Part shown: in pieces, positions 7,437 through 15,852 of the stretch
Layout: each line of letters opens with the position of its first letter
Numbering within the stretch: position 1 is the stretch's first letter
From: Nocardia cerradoensis NBRC 101014
GTDB lineage: Bacteria > Actinomycetota > Actinomycetes > Mycobacteriales > Mycobacteriaceae
NCBI RefSeq assembly: GCF_000308535.1
Contig: NZ_BAFW01000245.1
Coordinates: 18,385 to 82,384 of the forward strand
Length of the DNA stretch: 64,000 nucleotides
Direction of reading: 5' to 3'
The notes under the pieces: generated by a model
What the model was told of the DNA's origin: nothing
The model's input: only the letters and a program-made list of their open reading frames with translations
The model's database searches: none
Position numbers and translations under genes: made by a program

Positions 7437-8708
7437 ATGACCGAGACAGCGATGGCGTTCCAGGCGGCCACCACCCCCGACTCGACGCGCACACCGGTGC
7501 TCGAGGTCGTGATCCCTGTGTACAACGAGGAGCGCGATCTCGCCGGATGTGTTCGCCGGCTGCACGCATTCCTGCGTGACGGTTTCCCGTTCTCGACCCG
7601 AATCACGGTGGCGGACAACGCATCCACCGACTCCACTCTCGCCGTGGCGCACGAACTGGCCGCGGAGCTGCCCGAGGTCGAGGTCGTCCACCTCGACCGC
7701 AAGGGCCGCGGACGCGCGCTGCGTGCGGTGTGGGAGGCCTCCGACGCACAGGTCGTCGCGTATATGGACGTCGACCTGTCCACCGACCTCAACGCCCTGC
7801 TGCCGCTGGTGGCCCCGCTGGTCTCCGGACATTCCGATCTGGCGATCGGCACCCGGCTGGCGAAATCCTCGCGCGTGGTGCGCGGCCCCAAGCGCGAGAT
7901 CATCTCCCGCTGCTACAACCTGATCCTGCGGGCCTCGCTGCAGGCCCGGTTCTCCGACGCCCAGTGCGGATTCAAGGCGATGCGCACCGATGTCGCGCGC
8001 CGGATCCTGCCGCTGGTCCAGGACGGGGAATGGTTCTTCGACACCGAACTGCTGGTGATCGCCGAACGCGCCGGACTGCGCATCCACGAGGTTCCGGTGG
8101 ACTGGATCGACGATCCGGACAGCCGCGTGGACATCATCGACACCGCCCGTAAGGATCTGCTCGGCGTGTGGCGGGTGGGCCGCGGGCTGGCCACCGGCGC
8201 CCTGCCGATCAACGAACTGCGCGCCGCCATCGGACGGGAACCGCTGGTGGACGGGGTGCCGCTGGGCATGGTCGGGCAGCTGGTGCGCTTCGGCATCATC
8301 GGCGTGCTCTCCACGCTGGCCTACATGCTGCTGTATGTGATGTTGCAGTCGGTGGTCGGCGCCCAACCCGCGAACTTCGCCGCCCTGCTGATCACCGCGG
8401 TCGCCAACACCGCGGCGAACCGCGCCTTCACCTTCGGCGTGCGTGGTTCGGGCAACGCGGTCTCCCACCACTTCCAGGGCTTGCTGATCTTCGCCTTCGC
8501 CTGGCTGCTGACCAGTGGTTCGCTGTTCGCGCTGCACCGGTGGGCCCCGGACGCGTCCGTGCACGTGGAACTGCTGGTGCTGGTGGTCGCGAATCTGGTG
8601 GCGACGCTGACCCGATTCGTGGGACTGCGCTGGGTCTTTCGCAACGCGGTCGCCGGCAGCGCCGTCGAGGACATCGCGACGGCACCGGCGCCGACGGAAA
8701 CGCGGTGA
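7437..8708 (+). CDS. Family 2 glycosyltransferase fused to GtrA-like membrane domain
   Basis: This 423-aa bifunctional protein has a GT-A domain at residues ~20-250: EVVIPVYNEE, the DxD region YMDVDLSTD, and the DPM1-like block AQCGFKAMR. A four-helix GtrA-like membrane domain follows (~280-400). Such proteins make polyprenyl-phosphate sugars and hand them across the membrane. The gene overlaps the following membrane glycosyltransferase by GTGA, so the two are translationally coupled. They probably act in sequence: lipid-linked sugar synthesis and flipping, then transfer. The sugar and acceptor are unknown; cell-wall glycan decoration is an inference. Confidence 0.87.
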   Translation: MTETAMAFQAATTPDSTRTPVLEVVIPVYNEERDLAGCVRRLHAFLRDGFPFSTRITVADNASTDSTLAVAHELAAELPEVEVVHLDRKGRGRALRAVWEASDAQVVAYMDVDLSTDLNALLPLVAPLVSGHSDLAIGTRLAKSSRVVRGPKREIISRCYNLILRASLQARFSDAQCGFKAMRTDVARRILPLVQDGEWFFDTELLVIAERAGLRIHEVPVDWIDDPDSRVDIIDTARKDLLGVWRVGRGLATGALPINELRAAIGREPLVDGVPLGMVGQLVRFGIIGVLSTLAYMLLYVMLQSVVGAQPANFAALLITAVANTAANRAFTFGVRGSGNAVSHHFQGLLIFAFAWLLTSGSLFALHRWAPDASVHVELLVLVVANLVATLTRFVGLRWVFRNAVAGSAVEDIATAPAPTETR

Positions 8709-10663
8709 CCACCACCCTCCTCCGGCCGATGTCTCCGACCGCATCGGCCGCATCACCGGACGCCGACCGGCACCGGTGGGAGCGGCCGGCGCTGACCGTC
8801 CTCCTGCTCACGACAACCATCGCCTACCTGTGCAATCTGAGTGCCAACGGGTGGGCGAACGCCTTCTACGCGGCTGCGGCACAGGCAGGTTCGGTGTCGT
8901 GGAAGGCGTTTCTCTTCGGTTCCTCGGATGCCGCGAACGCGATCACCGTGGACAAGACCCCGGCCGCCCTGTGGCCGATGGATCTGGCGGTACGGGCGTT
9001 CGGGCTGTCCAGTTGGAGCCTGCTGGTGCCGCAGGTGCTGATGGGCGTGGGCGCGGTCGCGTTGCTGTGGGCGACCGTGCGCCGGCCGTTCGGGCCGGTG
9101 GCCGGACTGCTCGCGGGCACGGTGCTGGCCGTGACACCGGTGGCGGCCCTGATGTTCCGGTTCGACAATCCGGACGCCCTGCTGGTCCTGCTGATGGTGG
9201 CGGCATGCTGGGCGATGACGCGCGCACTCGAGAACGGGCGGCTGCGGTGGCTCATCCTGTGCGGCGCCTTCGCCGGATTCGGCTTCCTGGCGAAGCAATT
9301 GCAGGTGCTGCTGGTGGTGCCCGCGCTCGCGACCACCTACCTGATCGCCGGCCCGCCGCGCCTGGGCAAGCGAATCGCGCAACTGGGCGCCGCGGCGGCG
9401 GCCATGGTCGCCGCCGCCGGCTGGTGGATTCTGCTCGCCGAAGTGTGGCCGGCAGATTCTCGGCCGTATTTCGGTGGCTCCCAGCATAATTCGGTACTGG
9501 AACTGACCTTCGGATACAACGGACTGGGCCGGCTCAACGGAGAAGAGGTCGGCAGCCTCGGGCCGCCCGGCGGCGGATTCCGGGGCGAAAGCGGGATGAC
9601 CCGGTTGTTCCAGCCGGCCCAGGGCGGACAGATCGCCTGGCTGCTCCCGGCCGCGCTGATCCTGCTCGTCGCGGCAATAGTGCTGCGCGGCAGGGCATCC
9701 CGCACCGATCCCCAGCGCGCCGCGCTCGTGCTGTGGGGCGGCTGGCTGGTGGTGACCGCCCTGGTGTTCAGCTTCATGCGGGGCATCTTCCACCAGTACT
9801 ACACGGTGGCGCTGGCCCCGGCGATCGCGGCACTCGTCGGTGCGGGCATCGCGATGCTGTGGCGGCATCGGGAACGGACCCGGGTCCGCGTAGTCGCCAC
9901 GGTGACGATGGCGACGACGACCGCCACGGCGTGGATGTTGTTGTCGCGCAATCTCGAATTCGTGCCGTGGCTGCGCTGGCTGGTGCTCGTCGGCGGAACC
10001 GTGGTCACCGTCGCACTGCTGTTTCCGGCGCCGCGGCGGATCGCTGTCGCGCTGGCGATCGCCGCGGGCGTGGCCGGTGTCGCGGGGCCGCTCGCCTATA
10101 CCGTCGACACCCTCGCGACCGCGCATACCGGGCCGATTCCCAGCGCCGGGCCCAGGATGCCCATGCGTTTTCCCGCGGGTATGCGGATGCCGTGGGAGCA
10201 GAGTTCGGGCGCCGAAGGTTTCGGGCGGGCCGGTGACCACGGTGGCCGGGCGGGCGGTCTCGCGGCGGGCCCCTGGGGTCGCGACCACCCCGGCGGCAAC
10301 GCGATGCAGGTCAGCACGCCGAGCGAGACGCTGACCGCCCTGCTGGACCGCGACGGCGAAGCCTACGAATGGGTCGCGGCGACCGTGAGCTCGAATCGGG
10401 CGGCCGGATATCAGCTCGCCACCCAATTGCCGGTGATGGCGATCGGCGGATTCAACGGCAGCGATCCCTCCCCGACCCTGGATCAGTTCCGCGACCACGT
10501 CGCGGCGCTCGACATCCACTACTTCGTCGACGGTGCGGATCGCGGGCCGGGCGGCGGTGCGGAGGATTCGACGGCCGTGCGGATCACCGCCTGGGTGCGT
10601 AACCACTTCACGGCACAGAACGTGGACGGGGTGACGATCTACGACCTGACCGCCCCGCGGTGA
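8705..10663 (+). CDS. ArnT/PMT-like (GT39-family) membrane glycosyltransferase
   Basis: The 652-aa GT-C type enzyme has about 11 hydrophobic segments. The early loop with acidic residues (SANGWANAFYAAAAQAG) and the block MFRFDNPDALLVLLM are typical of the GT39/PF13231 proteins of actinobacteria. It probably transfers a sugar from polyprenyl phosphate to an extracytoplasmic acceptor. An unusual Met/Pro/Gly-rich linker (roughly residues 475-540) separates the membrane part from a soluble C-terminal domain of about 110 residues. The GTG start overlaps the preceding stop (GTGA). A strong hairpin follows. Confidence 0.87.
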   Translation: MTTTLLRPMSPTASAASPDADRHRWERPALTVLLLTTTIAYLCNLSANGWANAFYAAAAQAGSVSWKAFLFGSSDAANAITVDKTPAALWPMDLAVRAFGLSSWSLLVPQVLMGVGAVALLWATVRRPFGPVAGLLAGTVLAVTPVAALMFRFDNPDALLVLLMVAACWAMTRALENGRLRWLILCGAFAGFGFLAKQLQVLLVVPALATTYLIAGPPRLGKRIAQLGAAAAAMVAAAGWWILLAEVWPADSRPYFGGSQHNSVLELTFGYNGLGRLNGEEVGSLGPPGGGFRGESGMTRLFQPAQGGQIAWLLPAALILLVAAIVLRGRASRTDPQRAALVLWGGWLVVTALVFSFMRGIFHQYYTVALAPAIAALVGAGIAMLWRHRERTRVRVVATVTMATTTATAWMLLSRNLEFVPWLRWLVLVGGTVVTVALLFPAPRRIAVALAIAAGVAGVAGPLAYTVDTLATAHTGPIPSAGPRMPMRFPAGMRMPWEQSSGAEGFGRAGDHGGRAGGLAAGPWGRDHPGGNAMQVSTPSETLTALLDRDGEAYEWVAATVSSNRAAGYQLATQLPVMAIGGFNGSDPSPTLDQFRDHVAALDIHYFVDGADRGPGGGAEDSTAVRITAWVRNHFTAQNVDGVTIYDLTAPR

Positions 10664-10696
10664 GCGTGCCGGCGACAGTTGCCCCCGGAAACGACG

Positions 10697-10723
10697 ATGC
10701 CCGCCCTCGAAGAGGGCGGGCAT
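10697..10723. terminator. Hairpin terminator between glycosyltransferase and tRNA-Glu
   Basis: ATGCCCGCCCTC and GAGGGCGGGCAT form a perfect 12-bp stem with a GAA loop. It can serve the plus-strand glycosyltransferase operon and the minus-strand tRNA. Confidence 0.8.
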
Positions 10724-10733
10724 GGCGTGGTTG

Positions 10734-10806
10734 TAGCCCCGACGGGATTTGAACCCGCGCTACCGCCTTGAGAGGGCGGCGTCCTAGGCCGCTAGACGAC
10801 GGGGCC
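10734..10806 (-). tRNA. tRNA-Glu (anticodon CUC)
   Basis: Read on the minus strand, the 73-nt molecule begins GGCCCCG and its acceptor pairs with CGGGGCU (one G-U pair), followed by discriminator A. The D-arm reads GTCTAGCGGCCTAGGAC. The anticodon stem-loop is CCGCC-CTCTCAA-GGCGG, giving anticodon CUC. The T-arm is GCGGG-TTCAAAT-CCCGT. The 3' CCA is not encoded. Confidence 0.95.
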
Positions 10807-10890
10807 GAGAACTGCGCTCCGGCAACCGGAGCCCGGTCAGCTTATCGGTCCCGGGCGACGGCACCAAATCGGGTGCTCACCTTCGCGGTC

Positions 10891-11028
10891 TCAGAAAGGC
10901 CGCCCCTGGATGAGGCCGAAGATTCCGGCGATGAAGAACAGGGGGATGAACAGCGCGGTCGCCACCGGGTCGCCGTTGAGATATCCCTGCCGGATACCTT
11001 CCAGAGCTGCCGCAGAACCCGAATCCAT
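10891..11028 (-). CDS. Small single-pass membrane protein
   Basis: This is a 45-aa protein with a short N-terminal helix and one hydrophobic segment (ATALFIPLFFIAGIFGLIQG, about residues 23-42). The ATG at 11028 has GAGGGG 9 nt upstream. It lies between tRNA-Glu and the TetR gene. No family is recognised. The coding call rests on the ribosome-binding site and the clean membrane helix. Confidence 0.55.
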   Translation of the reverse strand: MDSGSAAALEGIRQGYLNGDPVATALFIPLFFIAGIFGLIQGRPF

Positions 11029-11129
11029 GATCGATTTCCCCTCGCTCGATATCTGGTTGATGTGCCCGATCACGCTAACGCAGTCCAGCGCCCTTCCCCG
11101 CAGCGCTGTTCCCACCAGCGGGCGTGCTG

Positions 11130-11744
11130 TCAGTGCGGCGTGTGCAGTCCCATGTGCAGGGTCACCGCCCACTGGTGCACGATCTGCTTGCGGCGAACCG
11201 AGTCGTCGGTCAGGACGTCGGCCAGCCCCAGCCCGCGGGCCATGTCGAGCGTGGCCTGCACCAGGTGATGGGCGACCGGGTCGGAGTCGTCGACGCCGAG
11301 CGCCTCGACGGCCAGGCGATGGGAGACACGGCCGAAGTGCGCCTCGAGCGGCACGATGCGTTCGCGCAACACCGGATCCGCCGCGGCATGGGTCCACACC
11401 TGCAGCGCCGCCTTGAACAGCGGAGTCGTATAGGACTCGACCAGCTGCGCCACCACCGCCTCGGTGCGGCCGACACCCTGCGCCACCCCGGTCACGGCCG
11501 CCGCCTCGGCCTTGGACTGGGCCATCCGGGCGTCGAACATGTACTCGAGGGCGGCGGTGATCAGATCCTCGCGGGTGGGGAAATGATGCTGAGCCGCCCC
11601 GCGCGAGACCCCGGCCCGTTCGGCGACCACCGCGACAGTGGCCGCCGCCCAGCCCATATCGGCCAGACAGTCGATGGTGGCCTCGAGCAATCGCTGACGG
11701 GTGGCCCGGCTGCGGTCCTGCTTGGGTTCGTGCGATGCGGTCAT
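11130..11744 (-). CDS. TetR family regulator of the acyl-CoA carboxylase operon
   Basis: The 204-aa TetR-type repressor has its helix-turn-helix at residues ~15-60 (VAVVAERAGVSRGAAQHHFPTRE). It starts 7 bp after the stop of the enoyl-CoA hydratase gene and is therefore the last gene of the AtuA-type catabolic operon. By position it is the likely local repressor, sensing an acyl-CoA intermediate. The equivalent in Pseudomonas is AtuR. This assignment is inferred from context only. Confidence 0.85.
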   Translation of the reverse strand: MTASHEPKQDRSRATRQRLLEATIDCLADMGWAAATVAVVAERAGVSRGAAQHHFPTREDLITAALEYMFDARMAQSKAEAAAVTGVAQGVGRTEAVVAQLVESYTTPLFKAALQVWTHAAADPVLRERIVPLEAHFGRVSHRLAVEALGVDDSDPVAHHLVQATLDMARGLGLADVLTDDSVRRKQIVHQWAVTLHMGLHTPH

Positions 11745-11751
11745 GATCGGT

Positions 11752-12564
11752 TCATTCTGCCCAGCTGGGTGGGCGGCGCTGGAAGAAGGCTGTCATCCCC
11801 TCGATCACCTCGGGCGTGCCGAAGAAACTGCCGGAGCGTTTGGCCAGCTCATCGGCGGTGCGATCGAATTCGGCGACCAGGGACGCATTCACCAGCCGCT
11901 TACTTTCGGCCAGCCCCTGCGGAGACCCCTTGCGCAGTTCGCCGCACAGCCGGGCCACCTCGGCGGCGGCATCGTCGGCGGCCACGGTGATCAAACCGAT
12001 GCGCTCGGCCTCGGCCGCGTCGAAGGTCTCGCCGGTCTGGTAGTAGCGGGCCGCGGCCCGGGAGGTCAGCCGCGGCAGCAGCGTGAGCGAGATCATGAAC
12101 GGCGCCAGGCCCAGCCGCGCCTCGGTGAGCGCGAAACTGCTCGACGGTCCGGCGACCGCGATATCGCAGGCGCCGACGATGCCCATTCCGCCCGCGCGCA
12201 CATTGCCGTCGATCTGCGCGAGCACCGGTTTGTGCAGTTCCACGATGCCGCGCAGCACGTCGATCATCCACCGGGTGCGGATGTCGGCGGCCGCGGCCGG
12301 ATCGGCGTCGAGCGCTTCCTTGAGGTCCGCGCCGGCGCAGAACGTGTTACCGGTGTGGGTGAGGATCACCCCGCGGGCCTGCTCGTCGGCCCCGGCCTTC
12401 CGCAGTCCGTCGAGCAGTTCGCGAACCAGCTTCGAGGACAACGCATTCCGATTGTGCGGTGAATCCAGCGTGAGTACCGCGAAGCCGTCGCGCAGGTCGT
12501 ACCGCACGAAAGGCGTTTCGGCACCCGTGGTTTCGGTGCCCGTGGTTTCGGTGGTTTCGCTCAC
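11752..12564 (-). CDS. Enoyl-CoA hydratase/isomerase family protein (EchA7/AtuE-like)
   Basis: The 270-aa crotonase-fold protein has the oxyanion-hole loop GNTFCAGADLKEAL and a second loop NVRAGGMGIVGACDIAVAG. Compared with crotonase, the first catalytic glutamate (GGGCELA) is replaced by Gly (AGGMGIV). The second (FALTEARLGL) is kept, so classical hydratase chemistry may be altered. In AtuE-type pathways this enzyme hydrates the carboxylated glutaconyl-CoA product. GTG start with a GAGGAGG site 9 nt upstream. It lies downstream of the first acyl-CoA dehydrogenase and upstream of tetR in the same operon. Confidence 0.87.
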   Translation of the reverse strand: MSETTETTGTETTGAETPFVRYDLRDGFAVLTLDSPHNRNALSSKLVRELLDGLRKAGADEQARGVILTHTGNTFCAGADLKEALDADPAAAADIRTRWMIDVLRGIVELHKPVLAQIDGNVRAGGMGIVGACDIAVAGPSSSFALTEARLGLAPFMISLTLLPRLTSRAAARYYQTGETFDAAEAERIGLITVAADDAAAEVARLCGELRKGSPQGLAESKRLVNASLVAEFDRTADELAKRSGSFFGTPEVIEGMTAFFQRRPPSWAE

Positions 12565-12638
12565 GTGTGCATTCCTCCTCGTCCGGTTCGGTGGTGTCCG
12601 CCGGCCGGGCCGCGCGCGGCGGCCCGGCCGGTCACCGC

Positions 12639-13799
12639 TCAGTAGGACTTCGGCAGCCCCAGCGAGTGCTGGGAGACGAAGTTCAGGATCATTTCCCGGC
12701 TCACCGGAGCCACCCGCGCGATCCGCGCCGCGCCGAGCATGCCCGCCAGACCGATGTCCGCGGTCAGGCCCGAACCACCGTGGGTCTGAATGGACTGATC
12801 CAGGGCCTTGATACTCGCTTCCGCCGCAGCGTATTTCGCCATATTGGCGGCCTCCGCGGCGCCGAAGTCGTCGCCGGAATCGTAGAGGACGGCGGCCTTC
12901 TGCATCATCAGCTTGGCCAGCTCGAGTTCGATCTTCACCTGGGCCAGCGGATGCGAGATGCCCTGGTGCGCAGCGATCGGCGTCTTCCAGACCTGCCGTT
13001 CCCGGGCGTATTCGACCGCCCGGTCGATGGCGTAGCGGCCCATGCCGACCGCCATCGCCGCACCCATGATGCGCTCGGGATTCAGGCCGGCGAACAGCTG
13101 CGCGATCGCGGCGTCCTCCTGGCCCACCAGCGCGGTGCCGGGCAGGCGCACATCGTCGAGGAACAGCGTGAACTGGTTGTCCGGTTCGATGATGTCCATC
13201 TCCTGGCGGTTCTTCTCGAAGCCGGGAGTATCGGTCGGGACGATGAACAGCGCCGGCTTCAACTTGCCGGTCTTGGAATCCTCGGTGCGCGAGACGATCA
13301 GCACCGCCTCGGCCTGATCCACACCGGAGATGAAGATCTTGCGGCCGTTGAGGATCCAGTCGCCACCGTCGCGGCGCGCGGTGGTGGTGATGTTGTGCGA
13401 GTTGGAGCCGGCGTCGGGTTCGGTGATGCCGAAGACCATCTTCGACGAGCCGTCGGCCAGCCGGGTCAGCCAGTACTGCTTCTGCTCCTCGGTGCCGTAC
13501 TTGGTGATGATGGTGCCGCAGATCGCGGGTGAGACCACCATCAGCAGCAGGCCCGCGCCCTGGGCGGCCAGTTCCTCCATCACCAGCGCCAGTTCGTAGA
13601 TTCCGGCGCCACCGCCGCCGTATTCCTCCGGCAGGTTCACGCCGAGGAAGCCGAGTTTGCCCGCCTCGTCCCATAATTCGTCCAGCGGCTCGTTGCGCCG
13701 CGCCTTCGCGGAGACGTAGTCGCGGTAGTTGTACTTCGCGGCGAGCTTGGCGACGGCCGCCCGCAGCTGCTTCTGTTCGTCGGTCTCGATGAAACTCAT
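12639..13799 (-). CDS. Acyl-CoA dehydrogenase (FadE12-like)
   Basis: This FAD enzyme introduces a 2,3-double bond into an acyl-CoA. The 386-aa protein has the FAD/substrate signature FGITEPDAGSN (near residue 121) and a helical C-terminal domain. The usual catalytic Glu in the C-terminal YEGT segment is absent (RVAPVSREM). A Glu in GLNPERIMGAA matches the isovaleryl/long-chain-dehydrogenase position, pointing to a branched substrate. ATG 13799 was chosen over 13805 because AGGAG is 7 nt from it but only 1 nt from the earlier ATG. Confidence 0.9.
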   Translation of the reverse strand: MSFIETDEQKQLRAAVAKLAAKYNYRDYVSAKARRNEPLDELWDEAGKLGFLGVNLPEEYGGGGAGIYELALVMEELAAQGAGLLLMVVSPAICGTIITKYGTEEQKQYWLTRLADGSSKMVFGITEPDAGSNSHNITTTARRDGGDWILNGRKIFISGVDQAEAVLIVSRTEDSKTGKLKPALFIVPTDTPGFEKNRQEMDIIEPDNQFTLFLDDVRLPGTALVGQEDAAIAQLFAGLNPERIMGAAMAVGMGRYAIDRAVEYARERQVWKTPIAAHQGISHPLAQVKIELELAKLMMQKAAVLYDSGDDFGAAEAANMAKYAAAEASIKALDQSIQTHGGSGLTADIGLAGMLGAARIARVAPVSREMILNFVSQHSLGLPKSY

Positions 13800-13822
13800 G
13801 GACATTCTCCTGTAGTGGGCCG

Positions 13823-15844
13823 CTATTCGGCGGCGGCTTCGGCCGGTGCCGCGGTGGCTTCGGCATGGACGACCGCGAGCACGGCGCCGACGTCGACCTG
13901 TTGTCCCGCAACCACATTCAGTTCGGTCAGCACCCCGGCGGCCGGGGCGGCGATGGTGTGCTCCATCTTCATGGCCTCGAGCCAGAGGATCGGCTGGCCC
14001 TTCTCGACGGCGGTGCCGACCTCGGCGCCCAGCCGGATCACCGAACCCGGCATCGGCGCCAGCAACGACCCCTCCGCGACCTGGTCGGCCGGGTCCGAGA
14101 AACGCGGAAGCCTGCGCACCGCGACCGGGCCCAGCGGCGAATCGACCGCCACCAGATCGCCGTAGCGCGCGACCTCGAACCGCCGCCGCACCGAGCCATG
14201 TTCGCCGGGCACGCCGAGAACCACGACATCCGGTGTGGCCTCGATCAACTCGAGTCCCTCGTGACCCTCGACCTCGAGTCCGGAGCGGGTGAGGCGGTAG
14301 CGCACCTCGTGCGTCCCCGACACCCGGCTCTCGTAGGACTTGCTCTGTGCCTGTGAGGGCAGGTTGCGCCAGCCGCTGGGCAGCGCCGCGCCGACGCGCG
14401 CTCGCGCTCGGTTGGCGGCCGCGTCGGCCAGCGCCGCGGCGACGATGGACAGCGCCTCGTCGCCGGGTGAAACGAGCGGCGCGGCAAGCTTTTCCAGGCC
14501 GTGGGTGGCGAAGAACGCGGTATCGGTGTCACCGGCGAGGAAGGCCGGATGCCGCAGCACCCGCACCAGCAGATCGCGGTTGGTGACCAGGCCGTGGATG
14601 CGGGCCTGTTGCAACGCCGTCGCCAGCAGATGCGCCGCTTCCTCCCGGGTGTCGGCATAGGAGATGACCTTGGCCAGCATCGGGTCGTAGAACACCCCGA
14701 CCGCCGAACCGTCCACCACACCGGAGTCCAGTCGCAGACCGGGCTCGGTCAGGACGGTGAATTCGGCGGTGCCCGGGGCGAATTCGATGCGGTGCACCGC
14801 ACCGCTCTGTGGCTGCCAGTCGTGTGCCGGATCCTCCGCGTACAACCGCACCTCGATGGAGTGGCCGCGCATCGGCGGCGGCTCCGGCGGCAGCCGGTAG
14901 CCCTGCGCCACCCGCAGTTGCAGCCGGACCAGATCCAGGCCGGTGGTGCATTCGGTGACCGGATGTTCCACCTGCAGGCGGGTGTTCATCTCCAGGAAGA
15001 AGAAATCGCCCTGTTCGTCGGCGAGGAATTCGACCGTGCCCGCGCCCTCGTAGCCGATCGCCTCGGCGGCGAGCCGGGCCGCCTCGAACAACCGCTCCCG
15101 CATGGGGGCGATCCGCTCCACCAGCGGCGACGGCGCCTCCTCGACCACCTTCTGATGCCGGCGCTGAATCGAACATTCACGCTCGCCCACCGCCCAGACC
15201 CGGCCGTGGGTATCGGCCATCACCTGCACCTCGATATGCCGGCCGGTTTCCAGGTAGCGCTCGCAGAACACCGTCGGATCGCCGAAGGCCGATTCCGCCT
15301 CGCGCCGGGCCGCCTCGAGCTGCTCCGGCAGCTCCGCCAGCGAGCGCACCACCCGCATACCGCGCCCGCCACCACCGGCGGAGGCCTTGATCAGCACGGG
15401 CAGCAGGTCCTCGGTGACCTCGTCCGGATCCAGTTCGGCCAGCACCGGGACGCCCGCGGCGTCCATCATCTTCTTGGATTCGACCTTCGAACCCATCTGC
15501 TCGATGGCCGCGACCGGCGGGCCGACCCACGCCAAGCCCGCATCGATCACCCGGCGAGCGAATTCCGCGTTCTCGGAAAGGAATCCGTACCCCGGGTGAA
15601 TCGCGTCGGCGCCCGCGGCGTGGGCGGCCTCGATGATCAGATCGCCGCGCAGATAGGTCTCGCCGGGAGTGTTGCCGGGCAGCCGGATCGCCGCGTCGGC
15701 CTCGGCCACATGCGGTGCGTTCGCATCCGCGTCGGAATACACCGCGGTGGTGGCGATGCCCATGCGCCGGCAGGTCGCGAACACGCGCCGGGCGATCTCC
15801 CCGCGGTTGGCGACCAGAACGTTCGTGATCGGCCCTACTGTCAT
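13823..15844 (-). CDS. Acyl-CoA carboxylase alpha subunit (biotin carboxylase-BCCP)
   Basis: The 673-aa subunit carboxylates its own biotin using ATP and bicarbonate. The biotin carboxylase domain (1-~445) shows VLVANRGEIA, the glycine-rich ATP loop KASAGGGGRGM, and FLEMNTRLQVEHPVTE. The biotin carrier domain at the C-terminus has the biotinylation motif EAMKM (residues ~629-633). It follows the beta subunit gene with an 8-bp gap and a GAGG site. Domain order and gene order match mycobacterial AccA2 and 3-methylcrotonyl/geranyl-CoA carboxylases. The substrate is not proven. Confidence 0.95.
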   Translation of the reverse strand: MTVGPITNVLVANRGEIARRVFATCRRMGIATTAVYSDADANAPHVAEADAAIRLPGNTPGETYLRGDLIIEAAHAAGADAIHPGYGFLSENAEFARRVIDAGLAWVGPPVAAIEQMGSKVESKKMMDAAGVPVLAELDPDEVTEDLLPVLIKASAGGGGRGMRVVRSLAELPEQLEAARREAESAFGDPTVFCERYLETGRHIEVQVMADTHGRVWAVGERECSIQRRHQKVVEEAPSPLVERIAPMRERLFEAARLAAEAIGYEGAGTVEFLADEQGDFFFLEMNTRLQVEHPVTECTTGLDLVRLQLRVAQGYRLPPEPPPMRGHSIEVRLYAEDPAHDWQPQSGAVHRIEFAPGTAEFTVLTEPGLRLDSGVVDGSAVGVFYDPMLAKVISYADTREEAAHLLATALQQARIHGLVTNRDLLVRVLRHPAFLAGDTDTAFFATHGLEKLAAPLVSPGDEALSIVAAALADAAANRARARVGAALPSGWRNLPSQAQSKSYESRVSGTHEVRYRLTRSGLEVEGHEGLELIEATPDVVVLGVPGEHGSVRRRFEVARYGDLVAVDSPLGPVAVRRLPRFSDPADQVAEGSLLAPMPGSVIRLGAEVGTAVEKGQPILWLEAMKMEHTIAAPAAGVLTELNVVAGQQVDVGAVLAVVHAEATAAPAEAAAE

Positions 15845-15852
15845 CTCAGACC

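Noticed and set aside
8753..10723. 656-codon minus-strand frame opposite the GT39-like gene
   Set aside because: Low-complexity Arg/Gln/His composition and overlap with the terminator and a real coupled operon.
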